From the NCBI GenBank assembly GCA_003344405.1, contig NOWV01000078.1, forward strand, positions 1 through 64,000: 64,000 nucleotides of DNA. Direction: 5' to 3'. Shown here piece after piece: positions 42,360 through 57,369 of the stretch (the stretch's first letter is position 1; the number at the start of each line of letters is the position of its first letter). A program made the position numbers and the translations under genes. This DNA is from Trichoplax sp. H2. Lineage: Eukaryota > Placozoa > Uniplacotomia > Trichoplacea. The notes under the pieces are model-generated. The model had not been told where the DNA came from and made no database searches. It was given only the letters and a program-made list of their open reading frames with translations.

Positions 42360-43440
42360 CAAGTGTAGGAAATTTACAACATCAATAAGCCTTAAATTGC
42401 CCTTATATTTTGAGAGGGCTTCTACAAAATAAGCACATTCAGTCATACATATTAGTGATTGTGCACTAAAAGTGATCCAATCTATTAGTAGATCTTGTCA
42501 ATAAGACTTGTGAGTTTCACATGCAGTATATCATAAAAGAGAGCAGTAACTAGCATTAAAAAAAGCGGAAAATGCGGTGTCCATGGCACGCAACCGAGTG
42601 TAGGAAATCTATAATATTAATAAGCATTAATTTGTTGTTCCTGTAATCTCTTCGTTAGTCCACCTAGACAATACAATTTATTGCTTAGGTAGACTAATAC
42701 ACATTTTTGGCATACTACTACTGTAAGCTAGCACATACACATATTATTATTCTGATTCCGACATAACAGGTATCAATTTTTCCGATATCTACAGCAAGAA
42801 TAGGCCTTAATTTACTGTTATTCTATAAGTAGGCTCTTTAAGTACATTGAATCAAATAGGATGTGCTAATGCAGAAGGGATTATCCATCTACTCACCCTA
42901 TAATCCCCAAATTTCTATCTTAAAGGCGACGAATGTCAGTAAAAGTATGAGAAATCTACAGCATAAACGAGACTTAATTTATTGTTATTCTCTTAATTAA
43001 AGAGCATCTATATTAAGGCATGTGGCATGTTGGCTTTGCAAAGAATAGCCCATATAGGTAAAAACTTTTCGTTTACCTCTATCGAGTTATAGTCTACCTT
43101 GACTATAAGATGTCTATGTTGATATTACGTGAGAAACAGCAGCTGATGCAAGTATAAAGATATACCAAAACTGAATTTTCTATCAGATAAGCTAGGCTAC
43201 CAAAGTGTGAGAGATGAACATCCTGCAACTTGCTGTTATCCTCTTTAAAAGTCTCTCTATTTTGGCATATATTATAGCGATTCTATAGATGGGTAATCTA
43301 GTTTTTAATCGACTTTGTCAATAAGATTATGTTGGTATTCCACAAATAGCAAACGAACGTAACCAAATTTCCTATCAGAATAGTTACGCTTTCAAGTGCA
43401 GAGAATTCGTAACGTAAGTAGCAACAATTTAAGGGTAGTA
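42360..43440 (+). repeat. Degenerate satellite-like repeat, at least six units
   Basis: A motif like GTAGGAAATCTACAACAT followed by AATAAGCCTTAATTT and TTGTTATTCTCTT recurs, increasingly diverged, at about 42364, 42600, 42785, 42951, 43206 and 43398. Spacings vary between about 160 and 260. A second block, TTGTCAATAAGA(C/T)T, occurs at 42495 and 43315, so some units belong to a longer period. Confidence 0.6.
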
Positions 43441-45579
43441 ATATTTCATCAGAGCCGGGATTAATATAGTTAGCTGACCTTTACCATATTAGTGCTCCGC
43501 CTACTTTGTTGAAGCAGTCACTAGGTCAAGATTAGAAATAATCCTGGACGTCTACAATTTCAAAGGAAATTTCTGGCTTAACCTGGCAAACAGATGGGTA
43601 GCTTTTATACCCCCACACAGATCAGCTAGCCGAATGGATTTCTTTTCTAAAGTTAGAATCATTCTAATCGCATACCGTAAAATGTTGTATCCTGCCACCC
43701 TTCAAAATATTGATTTGATAAATCAAGGAAAGGATTACGAGTAGCAGAGTATCATCAATGATTGCTGCTGCCTATAATTTTTTAAAACAATTGTTACTGA
43801 TATTCCTTCTATTCTGGGATTACATAGCAAAATAAATAGAAGCGCTAAAAGAATGTTACGCCCAAGATCCTAAATAGTAATAGTATAGTACGAAAATAAA
43901 CACTAAGATACTTTCTTCTGTAAGCTTTAATAATATAATTATGAATAATGATTATAACAAAGTAAAGCAGTTGCAGTAGTTTCTAAAATTTCCACCCATT
44001 GCTCTACACCGTATCACTATTAACTTCAGTAAGAGTTATTTTATCAGATATGTTCATGTAGATCTGGTGCTAATTTATAACTTAAAAAATGCCACACCAT
44101 GAAATCAAATGAATAACTACACTTTGAGTGATAATGCATCAGAAAACGCTATACCGAGTTCTATCTCCGAAAGTCGGTAATTAACTATTTTTTAACTCAA
44201 CATCTGCATAATATATCAGCCACCCAACTCTTATAGAGTGTTTTTATAGTACTATCTAATAGATTTCCGTTTCGGCCTACATTCTCGGTAAATTGCCATG
44301 ATGGAAAATATTAATAATGCAAGAAAGTAAAACACAGTAGTCGAAATAATTAGCACAAATTGAAAGATATTTATTGAAGTTAATTACGGCAATCCATTAT
44401 AATAATAGGTGTACTCATATACAAGACGTATTTAGATATAATTCAGCCATATTCCTTCACAATTTAGTCACTCATAAGATCCAAGTGGAAATAATATCCA
44501 TAGATTAGAAGGCTGCAACGAAGTTGAATATAAATTACAAAAGGATTAATAGCATGTTGAATTAGGCTAAAAAATCTTCGAAAGTAAATTACACCACAGC
44601 TTGTTGGAGGATTAATATATTCAATTCAGCAATTTTATACCGTATTATTTACAAAGAGTAGATCATATCAGTTCAATTAGTTTACTAGTAATATCAATAT
44701 TATTAACGTTGGCATAATTAGCAATTGTATTGATAGTACAATATGTTGATTTATAATATATATTAATCACAGTGCAACATCAATAAAGCAGTCAATTAAT
44801 AGAAATTATTATCATAATATTGCTTGGTATAGCCGATGGCAGTACATAGCTTCTAATTAAGAGTACTACACTTTACATCCGCAGCAAAGAGGTAGCCACT
44901 TGCAATGTTGTCTAATCATTTACAGGTAGCAGTAGAAAAAATATATTCTTATTTCTAGATAATTTTTGTGTGATTTTAAAGATAGAGACGAATTTATCCA
45001 TTTCTAATTTAGCTGAATTGCATAAATAATTTCAAGTTACCTAGCCTCAAATCTAACTAATGTGAGAGAGAAGAGAAATAAGATCTCGTTCAATTCAATG
45101 GAATGCTATCCTTTCGATTGTTATTATAATGAGATTTGGGCTACTATATTCTACGTCATACTTAAGAGGCAGTGTACGAGTTATTTATATCTGCACAGAT
45201 TAAATAAACAAATAGTCTGGATGAAAATTGCAATGGTTACTGCTATTTTCTTGAGTTATCCATTAAAATAGTAAACATATCATTGGGCACATTTGCAATA
45301 TTAAGATTCAGTGTTATTCATGTATAGAAAAGAAAAACTTTTCTATTAGATCATATTCTATTAAAATAAAAATGATTTGACAGTAGAATTATTCGAAATC
45401 TAATAATTAAATAGACATATATCAATTAGGATTATTTTAGGATCATTTGCTCTTTCAAGTTCATTTCATTAAGTGATCTATATCATAATTAGGCTTTAGC
45501 TTGACTATCAATAAAATCCTCTTCTTGTCCAAATCCGTTTCATTAACCTCTACAGATACCAATAGAATAGGTTTTAATT

Positions 45580-46611
45580 TTAGCTAGATTCTTCATCTGA
45601 GCTTGTTTCATCAAGCCAGTCAGACTGATCGGTTTTAAATGTATCACTACTACACCTTCGTGCTGAGGATACTGGTGATGGTGAGCTTAAATAGGCTTTA
45701 GTTAGGGGCCCAAGTTGATTAGCCATTGCACTGTATTCATCTTCCTCTTCATCATGGTACAAATGTCCTTGATTTCTATTAATATGAGGCAAGACCAATT
45801 TTGATAGTTGTCTATGTCGGCGTAGCCGCTCTGAATGAAACTCATTCTTGGAAGAAAAAATAAGGTTATCCCCTGTAAAGGCTACTTTTGTTTTAACCTC
45901 TGCTTGAGGAACTTTCTCATGATTTAAGGTGTTATTATTATCATTAAATGGATGATGGATATGATCTGGTTTTTGATCGTTTATGCTGCTATTATCATTG
46001 AATGAATGATGGATATTATCTGGCTTTTGACAAAGTCGTTGAAGAAGATCACTTTCAGAGTTGTGGTGTTGTGATAATAATAAACGTCTTCTGGCTAGCG
46101 GGCTGCCTTTGTAAGATAGCTTATTCGATGGTTTTTGTATTAATCTAGTATCTGATTCTAGGCGCCTTCTTGGTACAGAACTTTGATTATTGGTAGCTAT
46201 GCAATGTGATTGCTTTTGGACTAAGATACCATCAGATTCTGATCGATTCCTACCAGGTGATTTCTTATACGTGTATGATAATGAATTTTCAGTGACTATT
46301 TTAGGTACTGAATTGATTTGATCATCTCGATAATCATTTTTATGAACTGTTGGTCGCAAAAGAGGCATAGAAAGATCAATTGTAGGTAGAGGTGACTGGC
46401 GTTGCATAACCGGTGAATTTGTAGCTTTTAATTTAAGCATCTGAAAACGAACCTCCTGGCGATCACGTAACATTTTCTTGGATGCTAAGCAGACTTCCTT
46501 CTCTAAACGTTGCAACTTTCTAACTAATATCTGATTTTCATTCTTATTTCTACGATTTGCGATACCAGTGGCTGCTGTTGCAACTCCATATTCGCTACAT
46601 AACGAATCCAT
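45580..46611 (-). CDS. Single-exon protein, paralogue B of the coiled-coil/SESD family
   Basis: Intact 343-aa ORF. An upstream in-frame ATG (46671) would add 20 residues. I prefer the start at 46611 (MDSLCSEYG) because the distance to the coiled coil then matches paralogue A. The shared blocks are IANRRNKNENQILVRKLQR with MLRDRQEVRFQMLKLK, then SPLARRRLLLSQ with SESDLL, then an acidic patch and LGPLTKAYLSSP near the C-terminus. Paralogue B also has three xESDxxL-type repeats (RSESDGILVQK, RLESDTRLIQK, NSESDLLQRL) and a tandem pair of QKPDxIHHxFNDN. No domain is recognised. It lies on the same strand as paralogue A, about 10 kb away, and also lacks introns, unlike most neighbours. The shared architecture points to an old duplication. 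Confidence 0.8.
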   Translation of the reverse strand: MDSLCSEYGVATAATGIANRRNKNENQILVRKLQRLEKEVCLASKKMLRDRQEVRFQMLKLKATNSPVMQRQSPLPTIDLSMPLLRPTVHKNDYRDDQINSVPKIVTENSLSYTYKKSPGRNRSESDGILVQKQSHCIATNNQSSVPRRRLESDTRLIQKPSNKLSYKGSPLARRRLLLSQHHNSESDLLQRLCQKPDNIHHSFNDNSSINDQKPDHIHHPFNDNNNTLNHEKVPQAEVKTKVAFTGDNLIFSSKNEFHSERLRRHRQLSKLVLPHINRNQGHLYHDEEEDEYSAMANQLGPLTKAYLSSPSPVSSARRCSSDTFKTDQSDWLDETSSDEESS

Positions 46612-47892
46612 TGCTAATGAATGCCAAAAAGAGTGGATAATGGGCTTAATAAAATTAAATTTCCTTCTCAATCAATGCGTTTTGAACGTGATAGTAATGC
46701 TAAATGTCACAATTCGCTGGCCAATAATTATTAAATTGATTGATAATCAACGAAACTACATGACTTATATATTGTACCGCCTAGGGCGACTTTCATTTGA
46801 ATACACATTATTACTTCCTATGCAAAACATGCCTGTAGCGAAGCAAGCTTGGAACAATATCTGCACAATGCATCCATCAAGCTATTGAAATTATATTATC
46901 AACAAACAGTATATTTGTTGACTTTCAATAAATTCAAAGTTGTTTCCAATTATATTATGGATAATATCACAAACAATATATGCTGTTATTTTACACTAAA
47001 TTCACAATATCAATCTAGTCGTCGATCGGCCATCTTCCAATTTATCCATGAATGACTATCCTACTATATCACTTCATGAGATAGGACCGTAGGGTTTGTT
47101 AAGTTCAATGGTTCTTATTTCCGTTGATATAAGAAGCAGTAAGAAATGGATTTTAGTCATTTTATGGAGTATTTTTGACACACTTTCATCGCCATTCTAT
47201 CATAACCATATCCATCTGCTAGAAGATTCTCAATGTTTTTTTCCTGTCACAACCTCGGTCATGATTTATGTCATCATCTATAAGCGAGCGAGTGGGCTAT
47301 TTTTACTATCCCAATTTGATCTAACACCTAACTACTATCACGTAAATCATAAACAAATCACGTTAATATTATAGGTTGCCATAGAGAAAGCACATAAACT
47401 AATAATTTTAATAATTTCAATTTTAAATTATGCTATTTCAACTTATTAATTTAACTAATGTAAGGTGTTGTAGATTTAGATCTAACCAAATAAGAATTTA
47501 TCATGGTTGAATTACTGGTAAAAATCTAAATTTGTACTTAAATCATTGTTATCTATATTATTTATATGATACGAATAAAAATATACTCGCCATTGATAGC
47601 GATGAATTCAAATATTAAGCCGATGTTTACCAACTTATAATCTCTAATGTAAGACAGTCAGACATATAATTAGATTGCTTTATATTAGTATTTATTTTAT
47701 TGTTCCTAAACATGATTTTCACGTCGCTGAGATTGGCTATAGAAGATGGTGTACAATGAATAGAAAGACACTACATGTACTTTATAATTATCGTTGAATT
47801 ATTTACGAAAGAACTCTTTTATTGCCGCTAACTAGTCGATTCTTTTACCCTTTTCTTTATCGACAAAGCCCTGTTACTCTTATTTTAATTAA

Positions 47893-48228
47893 CAATTTTT
47901 TGACGTCACATTATGCAAACATTCCGATCCCAATCGGGGTAAAATAGTATTATATTTTATTTCTGTCGTCCATGATGTCTTATATAAATTCAAGATTGAC
48001 CGGGTTGTTGCCATCTTGACCATCAGCCCTCGCTATCAAAGCATAAACTACGAAATTATATTAGATAAAAATGTAAATTCTTCTAGTAAATACGATTTAT
48101 TATTCCATTCCAATTTGAAGATTAAATTTAATCAACAGGAAATGACTAATATTGTCTTCAGGGATTATAACCAATCTAAAATTACAATGGCCAAATTAGT
48201 AGTACAACACGACCAGGACATAAAATAG
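47893..48228 (+). CDS. Possible exon or lone ORF, 111 open codons, no early ATG
   Basis: Stop-to-stop open frame of 111 codons, ending in TAG, with a protein-like composition (HDVLYKFKIDRVVAILTISP, then NIVFRDYNQSKITMAK). The first in-frame ATG comes only at about codon 84, so it would have to be a terminal exon of an unseen gene or a decayed copy. No domain recognised. Such a long run is unexpected at this AT content, but no splice partner was found. Confidence 0.2.
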   Translation, partial: QFFDVTLCKHSDPNRGKIVLYFISVVHDVLYKFKIDRVVAILTISPRYQSINYEIILDKNVNSSSKYDLLFHSNLKIKFNQQEMTNIVFRDYNQSKITMAKLVVQHDQDIK

Positions 48229-50460
48229 CAAAGTTGTTTCCTTGCTTTTGTATAATTTGAATCACTCCAATAAATAACAACTAAAATTAGCAGCAGTATA
48301 CTATCAAAGATAGTTATAAGCAAAACATCTTTCCTATTTGACGGTATTTGATTTCTAGTTTAGTTGCCCACTGCCTTTCTAGGAAATTAGTCTATAAATC
48401 AAGATACAAAGTTTATATCTTGCCTCTACATTATACTCCTTGGAAAGAATTATAAACATGTTTAGAAACCTTATCATAATTAAAGGAACGTTAGCTATTA
48501 TTATTCAGACAATATTTCTTCATCTTATGACTAATTATACTATAGAATGGAAAATATTATTTCGATTGCACTCTCTCCTTCGGCAATTGTTGAGCCCTTT
48601 CTACTCAGCCGTATTATTATTATATAACTCTTTCGATTGGAATAGGGTGCGCCGATATTGTTGTTTTGACGTTCCCTTTCATAGAAATCACAACAAGTGT
48701 TAAATAATTGTACCAGTATTTTATTCATATTGAACATAGCTAGCTACCAACATTCTGTTCTTAATGTACTTATTGTAGCCTTATTCTAATCGGCAGAACG
48801 ATTAATTATTACTATCTATAATGAGTTAGCGATAATCTTTTTAGCAAGGTTCTATTATAAATTGTAATCAAGTATTAATAATTGATTTACTCTTGCAAGC
48901 GATAAGAAAGGTTTGAGATACGCTGTTTATAGTTTATATCGATAATGACAAAATAGAAATAAATAGTATTTCAAATGTTATAAGGTGAATTACTCAATAA
49001 TGTGATCTTGGGATAGTATAAACCAGATTAATACTGCTATTGAGATCATATGCTAGAGTAATCTCGCTTCTTGTGCATTGTATTATACATTATTTTAATC
49101 TAACGTACGCAATCTATTGCTAACCTCATAAATCTAAATTAAGTACGGTGCCAGTCACTATAAAATAATCATAACAGATCTACTAGCTGGAATATCAGCC
49201 TAAAAAAATAGTCGTATTACGTTTTAATAGCTATAGAAGAAAAGAAGTATCTTACATTTTTAAAATGGTCGGATTATCTTAATATTCATTTCAATCGAGG
49301 GAAATTTTCCATTACCTGTGACAATATCTGATAATCAAGAATTTTTGAATAATTTAAATCCCTAAGTCGTATACTTGATCAGTTATTTTAATTTCAATTA
49401 AAAAAAATATTTTACTATATCTTGTATAAGATCAGTAAGTAGAATTTAGAAATGAATTAAACTCTTAGTTTGCGTACTAATCCATTTTGATATGGAATAT
49501 GAGCATTTCGAAACTTAGGCGTAGATGATATCATTTGTTTTCTAGACTAATTTAATTATCGCATCAGTAATCATCGCGGTAAACATCCTATATAAGTATC
49601 AATCTAGAAAATGGTTCCGTTATATACGGTACGGTAGCGGTATGATACCGTTGATAATCCTAGGGGCTAGATATAATTAAACCTCTAGATCGGATCTTAA
49701 ATAAACTGTGTCCACGAAAATTTGTTACCCATTATTCCATAGATAATATTTTCCTAAGCCGTAGATTATTCGAGAGTTACTTTGTTATTGCCAGTAAGCC
49801 AAAATTATTATTTATTACCCTGCTCCTTTTCCAATTTTTTATGTGAGCTAAATGGAAGATAACTGGCAAATTAGTCATTCTTTATATATTGTTTATGATT
49901 CATTCATGATGTATAGAAATCATCAATGGCTTGATGTTGTCCGAGAATACTACAAGGGCTCTTTCTTTTACTATCAGACAAAAACATTTCGTAGCATGTA
50001 AACGATCAATATACCGGCAAATTACAATTACTTACAAATTCTTACATTTTATTTACTAATTGTATTATTACATCGCCTCGTTATTGATTAGTAGTTAGAC
50101 GAAAAAAAATCAACGAGTTATACTGGCTTTACTTAAAGTGATTTACTGTTAACATTTGTTACAGTATTTATAACATAATAGACTTGCAGCATTACAACAA
50201 TACTCGTTCAATTTGCTTTACATTACCCATAGATATGATCTGTATGTTCGTAGCGTTCAAATTTTAAGCGTTAAATTTGGCTGATTACTACTGTTATCGC
50301 TTCAATATTCATTAATAACTTGAAAAAGTATCATTTCTATAACATTATCATTTTGATATTTATGCCTTTTATAATTTAAGAATCAAGGATATCTAATCCT
50401 GTAGCTTCATTATTATGAGTATGGATATATAGAAACAAGCAAATGCGTTATACTGTGAAA

Positions 50461-50720
50461 ATCTTAGGGCAGTATTGCTAATAAACATGATATAAACCAT
50501 TGATGAGCCTATAGTTTGGCCAACTTATTACAATAAAATTGTATATTCTGATCATTTTCAAATATATTTACAGCTCTGCAGAATTCGTAAATTTTGGACA
50601 TTGTTGATAAATCTTAGTGTGGAGTTCCTAATAAATATAGCATAGACGATTGATGTGTCTATAGTTTGGCCAACTTATTACAATAATCATGTATAACATG
50701 GACATTTTAAAACAAATACA
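50461..50720 (+). repeat. Tandem duplication, 150 bp period
   Basis: ATCTTAG...CTAATAAA starts at 50461 and 50611. ATAGTTTGGCCAACTTATTA, then CAATAA, starts near 50511 and 50660. Two copies are clear. Confidence 0.85.
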
Positions 50721-52029
50721 ATAATAGCACCAGTAACTTTACGACTATATTATAGATATTTGGAATCGATTTGAGGCATTTCAGTAGCCTGATGCTAATC
50801 AATATTATTTCTCTTTCCTCTCAGAATGTTTAACCAGTATAGGAATATCAAAGTTTGAATGCATTCAAATTGTCTATTCAAGAAAAATCAACACCATTAT
50901 TGCAATAAAGAACTTTTACGTAAGAATTACTTGTATTAGTGCTAGCATTAATTGCGTCCATTACAATTCAACATTTCAGTTTGCTCTATTTATATTCGTA
51001 GTGAACGAGTGGCATCCATCATAACTAGCATAATTATTATGTAATAAATTAATAAATTAATCATTTAAGTATTACCTATGATTACTTGTGCCAACTAATA
51101 CGCACAACATTCATTTGATAATGCAATTAAGGTATATGATCATATGCATTTGAATTATAAATGTTCTAGAGTAATATCAAACTGAATGAGCATGAACGGC
51201 GTTAAATGAACTAAAATTATGATAACATCTATGAATCTTAATGTAACTAAAAAGTATTACATAAGACTTTTAGGCGATAGCTATGTTAATATCGCAATTA
51301 ATTGTGTTCATTATATTCATAAACATCCCGATCTTCTCAGCTGATATTGTACTGTTGATAAACAAATGACATCTTTTAAAAATGATGCAATTGCTAATAA
51401 ACAAATTCTTTTGATTTGATAAGTATAACCTGCAGCAGTTATTAAATTATTATATAGTTCACATGCAGCAGTATATGGTTACAGATCAGGCAATGAATAG
51501 ATATAACTATATGCTATTTACTCGAATTACATAGTACAATGAAGTTATTATTGAATAACTTATTTATAATTTAGCTGAAACATCATTTTCATTACCACCA
51601 TTTGCATAATTGACTTATATTTGCTCTTGGGATATCTACGTAATGTAACCTGCTATTGAACAGTAATTGCTTGTATTATAGATTACTATTAAACCGTAAT
51701 GCGTGTAAACATTCAAACCAAAATATCAATTATGATTATGAGTCTGAATTCAGTCAAGATTACTGAAATAAGAGACATTTGGAGAAAATTTCGAGAATAC
51801 TATTGCTAATATTAGCTAAGTTTGCAACTATGTAAGCATTTTGGTCTAATATACTTGCCAATAACCAAATACTATCCTTCAAATACCGTACAATTGTTAA
51901 TAATTTATTTTTCCCAATTTGGTGTAAATAATTGGTAACAATTAATATGTCTTAATTATAGCATATTAAATCAATACGTTATCTATAGACGTACTCGTAG
52001 GGGCTATATAGGTGAATTATAATTAAGTT

Positions 52030-52215
52030 ATTGTTAAATTTATTTATTTACTATTTAGCTAAAGTTCTGTTACTGCTAAGTGCATAATTGCTTTATTTTA
52101 CTTATAGTATATGCTGTATAATTGAATCAAAATCACGTTATTGTTTAAAATTTTATTTACTATTTGGCTAGATTTTTATTACAGCTAATTGCACAATTAC
52201 TTTATTTTACCTCTA
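52030..52215 (+). repeat. Tandem duplication, ~110 bp period
   Basis: TTTATTTACTATTTxGCTA, then TTACxGCTAAxTGCA and AATTxCTTTATTTTAC, occur at about 52039-52101 and again at about 52150-52211, with scattered differences. Confidence 0.8.
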
Positions 52216-52692
52216 GTAAACCTACGTATTTCTGGGCTGCTATTTAATTGAAGATCGTATAATCATTCTAGTAGAGAATGTAGATTACTATCATTCCGTC
52301 AAGAATCTAAATACAATTAGCATTAGCTATAATGAGTTTTTATATGGGAATGTTATTGCTACTAGAACCGTAGAAGCTCGTTAGATATAGGCCTCACTCG
52401 TCTCTACATATGTATGTTTCTAATCGGCTAACTACACTCTTTAAAAAGTTCGTAATGATTAATAGGTAATTTGTAATAATTCCTATCTATACAGCATAAT
52501 AGTTGATACTATAAAAATCGACACAAGTATATAATATATATAAGCTATACAGGACTATATACTGTACTTTAACAAGTATTAATGAGACCATCAAGTTATG
52601 CGGTTAATTTAAATTACCCAACTGAACTTTTAGCTTGACTTATTTCTACTTCTAGCCAATCTATATTTTACGGCTTAGAGTATACCCAAATT

Positions 52693-52937
52693 CCGGCTAT
52701 TATCCATAATAATCGGCTTTAGTCCGAATTAGGGCAAACACAGTGCTGTGGTTAAAGAGCGACTATTTAGTAAACAGAAAGAAAATAAACTATCTTTAGT
52801 CCTTCGGCATTTTACTTAAGACTTTAGTAAAGCAATAAATTCTATTAATATGATTATCGTTATACTTAAAGCGCCGGCATAGCCGGCTAAAGCCCGAAGT
52901 TCTAATATTTTTGCTCTTTAGTTCGGATAATAGCCGG
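52693..52937. mobile_element. Possible MITE-like element with CCGGCTATTATCC inverted ends
   Basis: CCGGCTATTATCC (52693-52705) faces its exact reverse complement at 52925-52937. Inner imperfect arms are AATCGGCTTTAGTCCGAA (52711-52728) and CCGGCTAAAGCCCGAAGTTC (about 52880-52899). The ~245-bp size, lack of coding capacity and inverted ends fit a miniature element. I could not define a target-site duplication. Confidence 0.45.
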
Positions 52938-53465
52938 GATCAGGTTTTAGCTGGGTCATATACTTCTAAGTAAACTATGAACTGCAATATATGTAAATAT
53001 TCTAATAAATCTAGCAAGTTACTGTAACTTCATCACAATTCTCAATCTGATCCATATTACTGTTAAAGGCACTTTAGCGCGAATACTATGTTACTTCAGG
53101 GAAAGTACTAGCTGCTCGGCCTGGATATACATAGCAGGTATCCTAACGAATAGTTTAGACCTACGTCATTGGAATAATACTAGCGATTGGTGGACGATAG
53201 CTGGTAAGAGCGCATGCTCGTTAGTATGCTGAATCACTGCCCATACTGATTACTCTAAGTTAGCGGTTGCTATGGTGATGAATCCACATCATCATGGTAA
53301 CAGTATACTTGTTGTGATATCTAGGATATACAGTATGACATAGTTGCCTATATTAAATTACTTCTATAGATTCCTCAGATAGTATTTCATATCGAAGCTA
53401 AGAGTGTCTGCCTGAATTTTCAAAGAAAGTACCATAATAATTCGATGTACTAAAAGTCAGCCAAT

Positions 53466-55850
<2,385 letters not shown>

Positions 55851-57369
55851 ATTGTTACGATCAAGATTTTTCACTCTAAGTTCCTATATTGTTACCACTG
55901 CCCATGGCATCTTATTAACGCTATCTGATAGCAAAGGTTAACATATTGTATCAATTCTAATCTTATTACCAATCATTCGATTTTTGTCTGAACCATATGA
56001 CTATATGGTATAGATAGGTATAAAATACAATTGGGAAAGATGCTAATATTATTCTAAGAATTATAACTTGGCATTAAGTTACCCTTATGCAAGAATATGT
56101 ATAGTAATATTATTCTCGTTAAACGAACTTGCTGAAAGTTAATTACAATATGTGCTTTCAACTCTATTGAACTTTAAATCATAATATCTTATCTCTAAAA
56201 CCTAATTCTATCATTGTTTATGATGATAGTTGTAAGTAATAAAGATAATTGTACGGAGATTTTATATCGTGCAAGAAGAGCATATTTAAATTTACTATAA
56301 GTTAATCAACATCATTCCAAAATAAAATGAACCTTTAAAGAATTTGACTTATTGCTGTTCGATCTCTGTATAGTGAATATCTTAATTGCGATGGGGTAAG
56401 TTGTTAGATAAACTACCAGTGAATAATCGTAGGTAATATCATGAAACGAATTCTATATGCCAAAAGGTGTAGTAGCATTGCGGTTATCATTAATACCCGC
56501 ATACTCTAATGTTTTATTCCTTCATTGTGTCAAAAAAGCTTGACTTAAGCAATATTGCTGAATGATATTTTTAGAAAGAGCTTTCATCGGTTACGAAAAT
56601 GACAAGGTACGTCCTAAATGTATAGCTACTACTAAGAATAAAATAGCAATCCAATGTCATGAGTATTTTTTGTACGGAAATGATTTCAAGGAAATTTTTA
56701 GCAGTACAACCATAGCGGTAAAAAGAAAAAGCCTTTACCTCTATGGGTATAATATTATTCCAGTCGTGGATACTATTAGGAAAAGAATCATTATCCGTTA
56801 AATATATACTTCTATTTATAGAATAAAACATTACGTTATTTATATTTTGAGCAATTCATTTGAATTCTTATTGATGTCAAGCATTTCCTTATTACTTGGA
56901 TGTAAATTAGATGGTAAGAACATTTACTTATAACGAATTTTTCAATTAAACTAAGATTACTCTAGTTTCAATCATAAGCAGTGATAGGCAATACGATTTG
57001 ATTTAAACTTGGCACTTAAATTTTAAGTCAATTTTCAATCCTTAAAGTAACGGAGAAGTTTTGTCTTGAACAGAGTATTTTATCACTTTTATTAGCCTAT
57101 TGATTTAACAGACTATGTAATAATATACTGTGACCTTTGCTGAAGTTGAAACATCCATTGAATAGAATAAATGGAATATAGTTGGCAATAGCTACAACAT
57201 GTATGCATACTCGTGTTGTTTAAGAATAGCTAATCGGACATATTATACAAGTGTCTAGGTTTAGAGTATCAAATGTATAAAGGTCTATCAGTAAATTATA
57301 TGATTAATTCTTGTAAAAGAAATTAATCCGTCATAGTAAATCGCGTCCTGTATAAATAATAGCAGTGAA
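55851..57369. other. Convergent intergenic region, PPP1R42 and kinase 2
   Basis: AT-rich; holds one small coding-like ORF (56562-56801). Nothing else supported. An AATAAA at about 56321 could serve PPP1R42. Confidence 0.5.
56562..56801 (+). CDS. Small hypothetical ORF, 79 codons
   Basis: ATG-to-TAA ORF with a basic, protein-like composition (GYENDKVRPKCIATTKNK, SLYLYGYNIIPVVD). An 86-codon antisense ORF covers nearly the same bases. No domain, signal peptide or splice partner is recognised. It might be chance. Confidence 0.2.
   Translation: MIFLERAFIGYENDKVRPKCIATTKNKIAIQCHEYFLYGNDFKEIFSSTTIAVKRKSLYLYGYNIIPVVDTIRKRIIIR

Larger units (their letters stand above)
35339..45579. other. 10-kb gene-poor region with degenerate repeats
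   Basis: Lies between the two single-exon paralogues. It holds several separately listed repeats (38277-38432, 38890-39830, 41315-41413, 42360-43440) and one coding-like island (40361-40868). The rest (35339-38270, 43450-45579) is AT-rich without supported features. Confidence 0.55.
46612..53465. other. Gene-poor region upstream of paralogue B and of PPP1R42
   Basis: Head-to-head interval, so it must include both promoters. Several 70-110-codon ORFs lie on the plus strand at 46568-48703; only one (47893-48228) is listed as possible. Repeats at 50461-50720, 52030-52215 and 52693-52937 are listed separately. The remainder is AT-rich with nothing else supported. Confidence 0.5.

Noticed and set aside
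46669-46671. Upstream ATG as the start of paralogue B
   Set aside because: It adds 20 hydrophobic/basic residues with no counterpart in paralogue A; the start at 46611 aligns the two N-termini. Still possible.
47096-47374. Plus-strand 92-codon hydrophobic ORF
   Set aside because: No ATG context, domain or splice partner; may simply be chance in AT-rich DNA upstream of paralogue B.
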